From RGIG1993 sp964564225 (GTDB taxonomy: Bacteria; Bacillota; Clostridia; Oscillospirales; CAG-272), in the NCBI GenBank assembly GCA_964564225.1, contig CAZMAF010000013.1, positions 1 through 33,554 of the forward strand: a DNA stretch of 33,554 nucleotides, read 5' to 3'. Shown piece by piece: positions 24,664 to 33,191 of the stretch. The position numbers and the translations under genes were made by a program. Position 1 is the stretch's first letter; every line of letters starts with the position of its first letter. The notes beneath the pieces were generated by a model. That model saw only the letters and a program-made list of their open reading frames with translations, did not search any database and was not told the DNA's origin.

Positions 24664-25629
24664 TTAAAACCAACCGGAAGCCCCACCGTCAGCAAAAATG
24701 AGAACGTCCTTCAAAAAAGAAACCGCCTTTTCAAGCCCTTCTTTCGGCGTCATCAGACTATCCTCGTGCTCGATCGAAAGCGCGCCGTCGTAACCGATTG
24801 TTTTGAGCATCGAAACAATACGCTTCCATTCTTCCTTGCCGTGACCGTAGCCAACCGTGCGGAACACCCACGAACGGTTTTCCACATCACCGTAGCTCTT
24901 GGTATCCAAAACACCGTTGATCGCGGTATTACGCTGATTGATGCAGGTATCCTTGGCGTGGAAATGATAGATCGCGCCTTTCAGTACGCGGATCGCCTCG
25001 GCAGGATCAATACCCTGCCAGAAAAGATGCGAGGGATCGAAATTCGCGCCGATAATATCACCCACCGCCGCACGCAGCTTCAGGAGCGTTTCGGGATTGT
25101 ATACAACAAACGAGGGATGCATTTCAAAGGCGATCTTACGAATGCCGTGACTTTGAGCAAATTCCGCCATCTCGCGCCAATAAGGAATAACCTTTTCCTC
25201 CCATTGCCATTTCAGAATGCGAAGGTTGTCACTCGGCCACGGACAGACCACCCAGTTAGGGTAGAGCGAATTGTCGCAATCGCCGGGGCAACCCGAAAAT
25301 CCAATCACCGTATCAACACCAAGCGCCTCTGCGACAAGAATCGTATCGCGAAATTCACGGTCGAAACGCTCGGCGATCGCCTTTTGCGGATGCAAGGGAT
25401 TACCGTGACAGGAAAGTGCCGAAATTTCAATATTGTACTGCTTTAAAAGCGCCTTATAATTCTCGATTGCATCGGGATTGCCGAGCAGCTCTGCGGGCTT
25501 TAAATGTATATCGCCGGGATAACCGCCCGCGCCGATCTCGATCGTCTGCACGCCAAGCGAAGCAAGGTATTTCAGTGCAGCCTCAAAGGAAAGTCCTTTA
25601 AGAATAGGATTCATAACACCAAGTTTCAT
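24664..25629 (-). CDS. Sugar phosphate isomerase/epimerase (TIM barrel)
   Basis: 321 residues of the xylose-isomerase-like TIM-barrel superfamily. Likely divalent-metal ligands stand at the ends of strands: Glu in AFEMHPSF, Asp/His in ANFDPSHLFW, His in IYHFHAKD and Glu in LSIEHED. The family interconverts keto-sugars, hydroxypyruvate, inosose and similar compounds; the substrate cannot be told here. AAGGAGG lies before the ATG. Last gene of a three-gene minus-strand operon, 11 bases after its upstream neighbour. Confidence 0.9.
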   Translation of the reverse strand: MKLGVMNPILKGLSFEAALKYLASLGVQTIEIGAGGYPGDIHLKPAELLGNPDAIENYKALLKQYNIEISALSCHGNPLHPQKAIAERFDREFRDTILVAEALGVDTVIGFSGCPGDCDNSLYPNWVVCPWPSDNLRILKWQWEEKVIPYWREMAEFAQSHGIRKIAFEMHPSFVVYNPETLLKLRAAVGDIIGANFDPSHLFWQGIDPAEAIRVLKGAIYHFHAKDTCINQRNTAINGVLDTKSYGDVENRSWVFRTVGYGHGKEEWKRIVSMLKTIGYDGALSIEHEDSLMTPKEGLEKAVSFLKDVLIFADGGASGWF

Positions 25630-25640
25630 ACAGATCCTCC

Positions 25641-26465
25641 TTATAAACCAAGCGATTTCAGATACGCGCGGCTGATCGCGATAGCCTCCATCGGCGTACA
25701 GCCGACAGACTCATCCTGCTCAACGATGAGATACTCACTGCCGGCATCCTCACAGGCTTTGAGAATTTCCGGCATATTCTGAATACCCATACCGAGCGGA
25801 CGGTATTCAAAGCCGCGATCCTCACGGCTGCCTGCAAGCTCCTTGCCGTCGGAATCGATCAATGCGTAGACCGGACCGCCGCCGAGCGTTTTGCAGTAAA
25901 AATCCTTAAGATGCACAAGCTCTGCGCGACCTTTGAATTCTCTGATTTTTTTCGAGGGATCAACACCTGCATAATGCACCCAACAGGTATCAAGTTCGGG
26001 ATCGATTCCTTCGACCTCAGCCATAATTCTATCGTGAATAAATCTGCCGTCGGGGAGCTTTTTAAATTCAAAATCGTGGTTGTGATAGAGAAGCTTCATA
26101 CCGTTTGCCGAAAGAAGTGCTGATACGCGATTGAAAAGTGCCTGCGTTTCCTCCCATGCATCACCCTCCAGCTTTTTCTTATCGTACCACGGAACAACGA
26201 CGTATTTCACGCCAAATCCCTTAAGGTATGCCATCGCCTTTTGAGCGTCAGGCTCAAAAAAGTCAAGCCTCTGATGTACCGAAATGCATTTGAGCGAATA
26301 TTTATCGAGAATCGCCTTGATCTCATCGGATGTCTTGGAAAAATATCCCGCAAATTCAACGTACTCATAGCCCATTTCGGCAATTTTTTGAAGCGTTCCT
26401 TCAAAATCATTTGCCATATCGCCGCGTACCGAGTAAAGCTGTACGCCAATCTTAAACTGCTTCAT
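25641..26465 (-). CDS. Sugar phosphate isomerase/epimerase (TIM barrel), second copy
   Basis: 274 residues, same superfamily but clearly a different subgroup from the gene after it. It starts FKIGVQLYSVRGDM, common in the group that accompanies Gfo/Idh oxidoreductases. Probable metal or acid residues: His/Glu in LYHNHDFEF, Asp in LDTCWVHYAG, His in ELVHLKD and Glu in LIVEQDES. It is likely to act with the adjacent oxidoreductase on an oxidised (keto) sugar or cyclitol. It begins 9 bases after the oxidoreductase stop. Confidence 0.9.
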   Translation of the reverse strand: MKQFKIGVQLYSVRGDMANDFEGTLQKIAEMGYEYVEFAGYFSKTSDEIKAILDKYSLKCISVHQRLDFFEPDAQKAMAYLKGFGVKYVVVPWYDKKKLEGDAWEETQALFNRVSALLSANGMKLLYHNHDFEFKKLPDGRFIHDRIMAEVEGIDPELDTCWVHYAGVDPSKKIREFKGRAELVHLKDFYCKTLGGGPVYALIDSDGKELAGSREDRGFEYRPLGMGIQNMPEILKACEDAGSEYLIVEQDESVGCTPMEAIAISRAYLKSLGL

Positions 26466-26474
26466 CGCTTCTCC

Positions 26475-27641
26475 TTAAATCTCGGGAATTTCAATTGCGA
26501 TCTCGTGACCGAGCTCTGCCGAGCGAACAATGCCGTCGATGATCGCCTGATTAATGATGATCTCCTCAGAAGAAACGGGCGCTTTTCCGCCATCCTTGAC
26601 AGCGTTCAGGAAGGAGCGGATCTTGTGATAGAAAAGACCTTTTGCAGGAGCGCGAAGGATCGGGATCTCTGTGGTAACGCCCTTACCGCAAACGTCGTGA
26701 TAGATCTTCATCGCACCGCCGACCGTACCGTTCCAACATTCAGTCGAGGGAATACGGAGCGAACCCTTCGTACCCATAATAATGGTGTCGCCGGGAGTAT
26801 CGAGATGCATTGCCCAGGCAATACGGAAGTCGAGTGTAATACCGCCCTCAAGACGAACGAAGCCTGCCGCAAAATCCTCTACCGAAAAAAGATTGGCATA
26901 TTCCGCGGGCTTGTTGTCCGAAGTAAAATAGGTGGGATTTTTACCGAAGAAGGAAGAAGTATAACCCGTAACCGTCAATGGCTTGGGATAACCGATGGCA
27001 TTCAGTACCATATCAAGCGAATAGCAACCGATATCGCCCATCGCGCCGATGCCCGCCGTCTTATCTTCGATAAAGGTCGTGCCAAAAGGAGTAGGAATAC
27101 CGCGTCTTCTGCCGCCACCCGTCTGAATGTAATAAATATCGCCAAGCTCGCCCGACTGAACGATCTTCTTGATCATCTGCATATTGGGGTCAAAACGGGG
27201 CTGGAAGCCGATTGAAAGCACCTTACCGCTCGCCTTTTCTGCCTTACAGATGGCAACCGCCTCATCGAGCGTAACCGACATCGGCTTTTCGAGAAGCACG
27301 TTAACACCTTTGTTCAACGCATAGATCGTGCATTCTGCGTGCGTACGGTTATAGGTACAAACACTGACCGCATCAAGCTCCTCATTATCAAGCATGGAGG
27401 CGTGATCGGGGTAACAGCGAATCCCCTCAAGACCGTGCTTTTTGAAAAACGCCTCCGCCTTACCTTCGATCAGGTCTGCACCGGCGACGATCTCAATGTC
27501 CTCCATTTTCTTGTATTCGATAATATGCGCATCTGCGATCCAGCCACATCCGATAATACCAACCTTTAACTTTTTCGTTGTATCGATCGTTTCAACCGTC
27601 TGATCTTCCTTGAACGCATCAAGAATATTTTTTTCTGCCAT
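26475..27641 (-). CDS. Gfo/Idh/MocA-family oxidoreductase
   Basis: 388 residues. After a ~25-residue leader, the NAD(P)-binding Rossmann motif GIIGCGWIADAH appears near residue 29. The conserved EKP motif (LLEKPMSVT) and a substrate domain with GAMGDIGCYSLD follow. The family oxidises or reduces sugars, inositols and glycosides with NAD(P). AAGGAG lies 8-9 bases before the ATG. First gene of an operon with two sugar isomerases, opposite an AraC regulator. No transporter or glycosidase is next to it, so uptake must be encoded elsewhere. Confidence 0.92.
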   Translation of the reverse strand: MAEKNILDAFKEDQTVETIDTTKKLKVGIIGCGWIADAHIIEYKKMEDIEIVAGADLIEGKAEAFFKKHGLEGIRCYPDHASMLDNEELDAVSVCTYNRTHAECTIYALNKGVNVLLEKPMSVTLDEAVAICKAEKASGKVLSIGFQPRFDPNMQMIKKIVQSGELGDIYYIQTGGGRRRGIPTPFGTTFIEDKTAGIGAMGDIGCYSLDMVLNAIGYPKPLTVTGYTSSFFGKNPTYFTSDNKPAEYANLFSVEDFAAGFVRLEGGITLDFRIAWAMHLDTPGDTIIMGTKGSLRIPSTECWNGTVGGAMKIYHDVCGKGVTTEIPILRAPAKGLFYHKIRSFLNAVKDGGKAPVSSEEIIINQAIIDGIVRSAELGHEIAIEIPEI

Positions 27642-27660
27642 ACCTGAAATCTCCTTGAAT

Positions 27661-27689
27661 TTAATAAATTTTCACAACAATATTGACAA
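27661..27689 (-). promoter_or_regulatory. Candidate promoter for the oxidoreductase/isomerase operon
   Basis: Minus strand: TTGTCA (27689-27684), 17 bases, TATTAA (27666-27661). Its -35 lies within the 13-base palindrome GACAA-AAC-TTGTC (27685-27697) and overlaps the -35 of the divergent araC promoter. Confidence 0.5.
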
Positions 27690-27711
27690 AACTTGTCGTT
27701 TCTATTATACT
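27683..27711 (+). promoter_or_regulatory. Sigma-A promoter for the AraC-family gene
   Basis: TTGACA (27683-27688), 17 bases, TATACT (27706-27711). It lies 80 bases upstream of the start at 27791 and overlaps the palindrome 27685-27697. Confidence 0.8.
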
Positions 27712-27790
27712 TATTATATCAGATTCTGTGAAAATTTCTATACCGATTTTAACATATTATTGTACAATTTTGACTTTTGAGGAAAATACT

Positions 27791-28639
27791 ATGAAAAATG
27801 AACTTGTACGCGTTAACGTACCGAACGCCCATATTCTGATAAAAAAACAGAGCGCTTTCAAAAAAGCAGGAAGCAAGCTTTGCGAGCTTCACTATCACGA
27901 CGAGATCGAGCTGATCTCCATCACGTCAGGCGAGCTTGTCTTTTCGGTCAACTCGAAACCTCAGGTCTGTCGGACAGGCGATATTATATTTTTCTCGCCG
28001 CGTATTCCTCACATTACCTATAATTCCGAATTTCCCTGCACCTACACTCTCTTACAGTTTCGCCTTGAGCATTATCTTGACGACACAAACAATATCGGCA
28101 AATACTTCAACCGTTTTATCAATAACGCCGAAAAGCCCTTTGCCGTCATACACAACGAAGAGCTCTCCCATCTTATCGAAAAAACACTGCAGGAATCGCA
28201 ATCGCAGACAAGCGGCTTTGAGCTTTTGATCAAAGGAGCGATCTACGCAATGCTCGCCATACTATGCCGTGAGAGCGCGATCACGCTTCAGAACAACAAC
28301 GTGTCCTGTGAGATCGAAAAACTCCGCCCCTCGATCGCCTATATCGAGCAGAATTACGCAAAAGATATTTCCCTTGAAGAAATTTCAGATGTCCAGAAAG
28401 TCAAGCCCTCTTATTTCTGCCGACTTTTCAAAAAGGCAAGCGGATCAAGCTTTATCGACTATCTCAATTTCGTCCGCATTTGTAAAAGCGAAAAATTGCT
28501 CGCCAAAAGCGAGAAGAGTATCCTTGATGTCGCCTATGAAGTGGGCTTTTCTTCTTCCTCTTACTACAACCGTATGTTCAAGCGCTACAAAAACTGCACT
28601 CCCACCGAATACCGTCGCGCACAATGCCTGAACAACTGA
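27791..28639 (+). CDS. AraC-family transcriptional regulator
   Basis: 282 residues from the ATG at 27791, supported by GAGGA 8 bases upstream. The frame is open back to 27683, but that would place the start on the promoter's own -35. The N-terminal cupin-like sensor has LHYHDEIELISITSGELVFSVN and TGDIIFFSPRIPHITY. The C-terminal ~100 residues hold the double AraC helix-turn-helix (ISLEEISDVQKVKPSYFCRLFKK; ILDVAYEVGFSSSSYYNRMFKRY). It presumably senses a sugar and activates the divergent oxidoreductase/isomerase operon. Confidence 0.92.
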   Translation: MKNELVRVNVPNAHILIKKQSAFKKAGSKLCELHYHDEIELISITSGELVFSVNSKPQVCRTGDIIFFSPRIPHITYNSEFPCTYTLLQFRLEHYLDDTNNIGKYFNRFINNAEKPFAVIHNEELSHLIEKTLQESQSQTSGFELLIKGAIYAMLAILCRESAITLQNNNVSCEIEKLRPSIAYIEQNYAKDISLEEISDVQKVKPSYFCRLFKKASGSSFIDYLNFVRICKSEKLLAKSEKSILDVAYEVGFSSSSYYNRMFKRYKNCTPTEYRRAQCLNN

Positions 28640-28667
28640 TTTTCTTGCGAAAAATATCATCTTTTGC

Positions 28668-28696
28668 TTGCTTTTTCCAACAATTTGTGCTATACT
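28668..28696 (+). promoter_or_regulatory. Promoter for the iorA operon
   Basis: TTGCTT (28668-28673), 17 bases, TATACT (28691-28696) preceded by TGC (extended -10). It leaves a leader of about 60 bases before iorA with no recognised riboswitch. Confidence 0.75.
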
Positions 28697-28764
28697 ACTG
28701 TATTATATTGTACTTAAATTCGCTCCGTACAGTCATAAAACACACATAGAAGGAAGTTTTCAAG

Positions 28765-30501
28765 ATGAAAAAATTAATGATCGGAAATGAAGCCGTTGCC
28801 CGCGGTCTTTACGAGGGCGGTTGCCGCTTTATTTCGAGCTATCCCGGTACTCCCTCTACCGAAATTACCGAATTTGCCGCAAAAAACGACGCCATCAGCT
28901 GCGAATGGGCGCCCAATGAAAAGGTCGCCTGCGAAGCGGCATTCGGCGCGTGTCTTGCCGGCGTTCGATCAGCTTGTGCCATGAAGCACGTTGGTCTGAA
29001 CGTCGCCGCAGACCCCCTGTTCACCCTCTCGTATACCGGCGTTAATGCAGGTATGGTTATCTGCGTTGCCGACGACCCCGCCATGCACTCCTCACAAAAC
29101 GAACAGGATTCCCGTCATTATGCCATCGCCTCCAAAGTTCCGATGCTCGAGCCGGCCGATTCTGCAGAAGCGCTTGATTTCTGCCGCCGCGCATACGAGC
29201 TTTCCGAAGGATTTGACACCGTCGTACTCCTCCGTATGTGTACCCGTATCGCGCACTCGCAAAGTATCGTAGAGGAGGGCGATCCCCTGCCTTTACCCGA
29301 AATTACTTATGAAAAGAACGCCGCCAAGTACGTTATGATGCCCGGCAATGCTAAGCGCCGCCATCCCATCGTCGAAGAACGTACCGCAAAGCTTACCGCA
29401 TTTGCCGAAACGACCGATTTCAACCGCGAGGAGCTTGTAGAGGGCGCAAAAATCGGCGTGATCTGCTCGGGCACAGCATATCAGTACGTCAAAGAAGCCG
29501 CAGGTGACTCGGTCAGCATTTTGAAGCTTGGTCTTGTCAATCCCCTTCCCGTAGCGCGTATCAAGGCGTTTGCTCAGAAGGTTGAGCGCCTCATCGTCTG
29601 CGAAGAACTTGATCCCGTTATTGAAACCCACTGTCGCAACATCGGCGTTAGTGTCGAAGGGAAATCGCTCTTCTCAATGATCGGTGAATTTTCGCAACGA
29701 ACGGTTGCCAAAGCACTCGGTATGACAGTCAAAGAAGGCTATACGCTTAACGAAACCATCCCCGTCCGTCCCCCCGTTATGTGCGCAGGCTGTCCTCACA
29801 GAGGTATGTACTATACCCTTGCCAAAAACAAAATCACCGTTATCGGCGACATCGGTTGCTATACGCTTGGCGCTACCGCACCCCTTTCAAGTGTCGATAC
29901 CACGCTTTGTATGGGCGCATCAATCTCGGGCATTCACGGCTTTAACCGCGCGAAGAATAACGAAGCGGCAGGCAAAACCGTTGCCGTCATCGGTGACTCC
30001 ACCTTTATGCATTCGGGCATGACGGGACTTGTCAACGTGGCGTACAACAACTCAAATTCCACCGTCATTATTCTTGATAACTCAATCACAGGTATGACGG
30101 GGCATCAGCAAAATCCCACCACGGGCTATAACATTAAGGGCGACCCCGCCGCAAAAGTCGATCTCGAATCGCTTTGCCGCGCGCTCGGCATTGACAGAGT
30201 CAGTGTCGTCGATCCTTACGATCTTGCCGCTTGCGACAAGGTTCTCAAAGAGGAGCTGGCCTATGAAGGTCCGTCGGTCATCATCTCTCGCCGTCCCTGC
30301 GTGCTATTAAAGAGTGTCAAGACAAAACCCGCGCTCGTCATTGATCCCGATAAATGCCGTTCCTGCAAAATGTGTATGAAGCTCGGTTGCCCTGCCATCA
30401 GTATGAAGGCGGGCAAAGCAAGGATCGATGCTACTCTCTGTGTCGGTTGCGGTGTTTGCGAACAACTCTGTCATTTTGATGCCATTGGCAAAAATCAGTA
30501 A
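28765..30501 (+). CDS. iorA: Indolepyruvate:ferredoxin oxidoreductase, alpha subunit
   Basis: 578 residues. A pyrimidine domain (SSYPGTPSTEITEFAA; CEWAPNEKVACEAAFGA) comes first, then a transketolase-type linker and the thiamine-diphosphate domain (GDSTFMHSGMTGLVNVAYNN). At the C terminus a two-cluster ferredoxin domain has C531/C534/C537/C542 and C559/C562/C565/C569. With IorB it reversibly converts aryl pyruvates (from Trp, Tyr, Phe) plus CoA to aryl-acetyl-CoA, CO2 and reduced ferredoxin in anaerobes. First gene of a four-gene operon with iorB, paaK and an ACT gene. Confidence 0.95.
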   Translation: MKKLMIGNEAVARGLYEGGCRFISSYPGTPSTEITEFAAKNDAISCEWAPNEKVACEAAFGACLAGVRSACAMKHVGLNVAADPLFTLSYTGVNAGMVICVADDPAMHSSQNEQDSRHYAIASKVPMLEPADSAEALDFCRRAYELSEGFDTVVLLRMCTRIAHSQSIVEEGDPLPLPEITYEKNAAKYVMMPGNAKRRHPIVEERTAKLTAFAETTDFNREELVEGAKIGVICSGTAYQYVKEAAGDSVSILKLGLVNPLPVARIKAFAQKVERLIVCEELDPVIETHCRNIGVSVEGKSLFSMIGEFSQRTVAKALGMTVKEGYTLNETIPVRPPVMCAGCPHRGMYYTLAKNKITVIGDIGCYTLGATAPLSSVDTTLCMGASISGIHGFNRAKNNEAAGKTVAVIGDSTFMHSGMTGLVNVAYNNSNSTVIILDNSITGMTGHQQNPTTGYNIKGDPAAKVDLESLCRALGIDRVSVVDPYDLAACDKVLKEELAYEGPSVIISRRPCVLLKSVKTKPALVIDPDKCRSCKMCMKLGCPAISMKAGKARIDATLCVGCGVCEQLCHFDAIGKNQ

Positions 30502-30514
30502 GGAGGAAACGACC

Positions 30515-31087
30515 ATGAAAACCACCAATATTATGATCGTCGGTGTCGGCGGTCAGGGCTCACTTCTTGCCTCCAAGCTACTCGGCAGATTGCTCGTTGA
30601 CGAAGGCTACGACGTTAAGGTGTCCGAGGTACACGGTATGAGCCAACGTGGCGGCTCGGTCGTCACCTACGTCCGCTACGGCGATGCCGTCACCTCTCCC
30701 ATCATCGACGAGGGCGAAGCCGACTTCATCGTATCCTTTGAAAAGCTCGAAGGCGCGCGTTATGCCGCCTATCTTGCCCAAAACGGTAAAGTAATCGTCA
30801 ATACGCAAATGATTGATCCCATGCCCGTCATCACAGGAGCTGCCGAATATCCCACCGATATTCTCGATAAGCTCGCCGCCATCGGCGCAACCGTCGATGC
30901 CTTTGATGCACTTGCTATCGCCGAAAAGGCTGGCTCCTCCCGCGCCGTTAATATCGCATTGATGGGCAGACTTGCCAAATACCTCCCCATTCCTTATGAA
31001 AAATGGCTTCATGCCATCAAAAATACCGTTGCGCCCAAATTCATTGAGATAAACGAAAAAGCTTTTGCACTCGGGTATCAGGCGTAA
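30515..31087 (+). CDS. iorB: Indolepyruvate:ferredoxin oxidoreductase, beta subunit
   Basis: 190 residues from the ATG at 30515, which follows AAGGAGG immediately after the iorA stop. The frame is open back into iorA but that part is rejected. The gamma-type domain of 2-oxoacid:ferredoxin oxidoreductases is evident from NIMIVGVGGQGSLLASKLLG and VSEVHGMSQRGGSVVTYVRYG. It forms the IorAB enzyme with the upstream gene, 13 bases away. Confidence 0.95.
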   Translation: MKTTNIMIVGVGGQGSLLASKLLGRLLVDEGYDVKVSEVHGMSQRGGSVVTYVRYGDAVTSPIIDEGEADFIVSFEKLEGARYAAYLAQNGKVIVNTQMIDPMPVITGAAEYPTDILDKLAAIGATVDAFDALAIAEKAGSSRAVNIALMGRLAKYLPIPYEKWLHAIKNTVAPKFIEINEKAFALGYQA

Positions 31088-31108
31088 CGCAAAGAAAGGA
31101 CAAATGTT

Positions 31109-32413
31109 ATGCAAAACTATTGGCAAAAAGAGATTGAAACCGCCTCCCGTGAACAGCTGACCGCGTGGCAGAACGAACGCCTTATCAAAACCGTCAAGCG
31201 TGTTTACGATAACGTTCCCCACTACCGCGAAAAAATGCAGGCACTCGGTCTTACACCGGAAGACATCAAATCCATCGACGACCTTCACAAGCTTCCCTTC
31301 ACCTACAAAAACGATCTGCGAGACACCTATCCTTACGGACTTTTCGCTGTACCGATGGAACAGATTGCCACCATGCACGCTTCCAGCGGCACAACGGGCA
31401 AGCAGATCGTAGCGGGCTATACCGAAAATGACCTCAGTATCTGGGGCGACATCTGCGCCCGTCAGCTTGCCGCCGTCGGTTGTGAGAAAACCGATATCGT
31501 TCACGTTTCCTACGGCTACGGTCTCTTTACGGGCGGTCTTGGTCTTCATCGCGGCGCCCGAAGAATTGGCGCTATCGCGCTTCCCGTTTCCTCGGGCAAT
31601 ACGGCGCGCCAGCTCACCATTTTTCAGGATTTCGGTTCAAATATTCTCTGCTGCACACCCTCGTATGCAATGTATCTTGCCGAATCGCTCGAAGCTGAAG
31701 GCATCACGCTCGACAAGATCAAACTGAAGGCAGGCATCTTCGGCGCTGAGCCTTGGACTGAGGAAATGCGTCAGGTAATCGAAAAGAAACTCGGTATCAA
31801 GGCGTACGACATTTACGGTCTTACTGAGATCATGGGTCCCGGCGTCGCTTACGAATGCTCTGAGCAAAAGGGCATGCACGTCAACGAAGACCATTTCATC
31901 ATTGAAATCATCGATCCCGATACCGGCGAGGTACTTCCCAAAGGCTCAGAGGGCGAAATCGTCTTTTCCTGCATCACGAAGGAAGGCTTCCCGCTACTCC
32001 GTTACCGCACCCGCGATATCGGTGTCGTCAATTACGAGCCCTGTGCCTGCGGCAGAACCTTCTGCCGTATGTCGAAGCCTCGCGGCAGATCGGACGATAT
32101 GCTCATCATCCGCGGTGTCAACGTCTTCCCCTCGCAGATCGAAACGGTACTCATTCGCGAGGGTTATTCTCCCAACTACCTCATTATCGTCGACCGCATT
32201 AACAATCTCGACACCCTTGAGGTGCGCGTTGAGGTTACAGCAGAAATCTTTTCCGACACGGTTACCAATCTGACCAAGGCAGAAAAATCACTCGCCGAGT
32301 CCCTGAAATCCCTGCTTGGCATTGCCGCTAAGGTAACACTTTGCGCACCCGGCTCGATCGAACGCTCGACGGGCAAGGCAAAACGTGTAATTGATCACAG
32401 AAAACTTCATTAA
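31109..32413 (+). CDS. paaK: Phenylacetate-CoA ligase (AMP-forming)
   Basis: 434 residues, the normal PaaK length. It shows the P-loop-like AMP motif near residue 92 (HASSGTTGK), YGLTEIMGPGVAYEC, and the C-terminal RGRSDDMLIIRGVNVFPSQIE. It activates an aryl acetate (phenylacetate, indoleacetate or similar) with ATP and CoA, or works with IorAB in either direction. AAAGGA precedes the ATG; it lies 21 bases after iorB in the same operon. Substrate range cannot be read from sequence. Confidence 0.93.
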   Translation: MQNYWQKEIETASREQLTAWQNERLIKTVKRVYDNVPHYREKMQALGLTPEDIKSIDDLHKLPFTYKNDLRDTYPYGLFAVPMEQIATMHASSGTTGKQIVAGYTENDLSIWGDICARQLAAVGCEKTDIVHVSYGYGLFTGGLGLHRGARRIGAIALPVSSGNTARQLTIFQDFGSNILCCTPSYAMYLAESLEAEGITLDKIKLKAGIFGAEPWTEEMRQVIEKKLGIKAYDIYGLTEIMGPGVAYECSEQKGMHVNEDHFIIEIIDPDTGEVLPKGSEGEIVFSCITKEGFPLLRYRTRDIGVVNYEPCACGRTFCRMSKPRGRSDDMLIIRGVNVFPSQIETVLIREGYSPNYLIIVDRINNLDTLEVRVEVTAEIFSDTVTNLTKAEKSLAESLKSLLGIAAKVTLCAPGSIERSTGKAKRVIDHRKLH

Positions 32414-32437
32414 ATACAAGAAAGGTTGGTACAGCGT

Positions 32438-32866
32438 ATGACCATCAGTCAGCTTTCCGTATTCGTTGAAAATAAACAAGGCAGTATGTCAAGCATCGCC
32501 GAGGCGCTTGCCGAGGCTAATATCGACATCCGCGCTCTCACAATTGCCGATACCACCGATTTCGGTATACTTCGCCTTATCGTGCGCGATCCTGAAAGCG
32601 CTAAAAAAATGCTTCAGGAAAAAGACTTTGTCGTTACCGTCAATCAGGTGATCGGCGTTGAAGTGCCCGACCGTGTCGGCGGACTTGCCAAGGTGCTTCG
32701 CATTCTTGACGATGGGCTTATTAACATCGAATATATGTACGATTTCCTTGCCATCAAGGAAGAAAAAGCGTACATTATCATCCGCGTGGAAAATAACGCA
32801 AAAACTGTCGAGCTTCTTGAAAAGAACGGCATCCGTTGCATTTCCAACGAAGATATCGTATTCTGA
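32438..32866 (+). CDS. Tandem ACT-domain protein
   Basis: 142 residues from the ATG at 32438. A TTG at 32426 is in frame but would overlap the AAAGGTTGG ribosome site. There are two ACT domains: residues 1-~65 (SQLSVFVENKQGSMSSIAEAL, ANIDIRALTIADTTDFGILRLIV) and ~68-142 (GVEVPDRVGGLAKVLRIL, NIEYMYDF). ACT domains bind amino acids, so this likely senses an aromatic amino acid. Similar genes follow iorAB-paaK in other anaerobes. Last gene of the operon, closed by a strong terminator. Confidence 0.92.
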   Translation: MTISQLSVFVENKQGSMSSIAEALAEANIDIRALTIADTTDFGILRLIVRDPESAKKMLQEKDFVVTVNQVIGVEVPDRVGGLAKVLRILDDGLINIEYMYDFLAIKEEKAYIIIRVENNAKTVELLEKNGIRCISNEDIVF

Positions 32867-32870
32867 ACAA

Positions 32871-32901
32871 AAAAACCTTTTCCCGTTGGGAAAAGGTTTT
32901 T
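32871..32901. terminator. Bidirectional terminator after the iorAB-paaK-ACT operon
   Basis: A perfect 14-bp stem, AAAAACCTTTTCCC (32871-32884) with GGGAAAAGGTTTTT (32888-32901), loop GTT, A/T runs on both sides. On the minus strand it would also end the transcript of the gene remnant next to it. Confidence 0.93.
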
Positions 32902-32906
32902 GGTTT

Positions 32907-33125
32907 TTATGAATCAGGGATTTCTTCGTACTCATCGGCATCAACCGGAGCGCTGATGGCAGGAATGTCAAAACTATTGAATATCATTTCCATCGTAGCA
33001 TCTACCGTCTCGCCTTCAGGCTTATAGCTATACTCAATCACCGTCTTCGATACTCTGCCCTCGGCGTTGCACTCATAGGTAACGGTTGCCGAAATATCGG
33101 ATATCTCAAGCTCGCCAACATTTTT
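32907..33125 (-). pseudogene. C-terminal remnant of a decayed gene
   Basis: A 72-codon stop-bounded frame (TGA at 33128-33126, TAA at 32909-32907) with coding-like composition but no usable start near its beginning; the first in-frame ATG or GTG lies well inside. The residues read like the end of an exported or lipoprotein-type protein: LEISDISATVTYECNAEGRV, then an acidic tail DADEYEEIPDS. A near-consensus minus-strand promoter (33156-33128) abuts the fragment, and a terminator follows. This suggests that the 5' part of the gene was deleted while promoter, 3' end and terminator survived. I do not recognise the family. Confidence 0.65.
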
Positions 33126-33127
33126 TC

Positions 33128-33156
33128 AGTTTAGCACGATTTTACCAAAATGTCAA
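33128..33156 (-). promoter_or_regulatory. Orphan promoter upstream of the gene remnant
   Basis: Minus strand: TTGACA (33156-33151), 17 bases, TAAACT (33133-33128). It directs transcription into the remnant frame that begins 3 bases later. Confidence 0.55.
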
Positions 33157-33191
33157 TACATTAAAAAAATCCTCTCCCGAAAGGATACGTT

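Noticed and set aside
26241..27215. Open frame of 324 codons on the plus strand across the isomerase and oxidoreductase genes
   Set aside because: It spans two recognised minus-strand genes and matches no family.
28697..28764. Possible riboswitch or T-box leader before iorA
   Set aside because: The leader is only ~60 bases and shows no T-box sequence, antiterminator or terminator.
30578..31549. Open frame of 323 codons antisense to iorB and paaK
   Set aside because: It crosses a gene boundary on the opposite strand and has no recognisable features.
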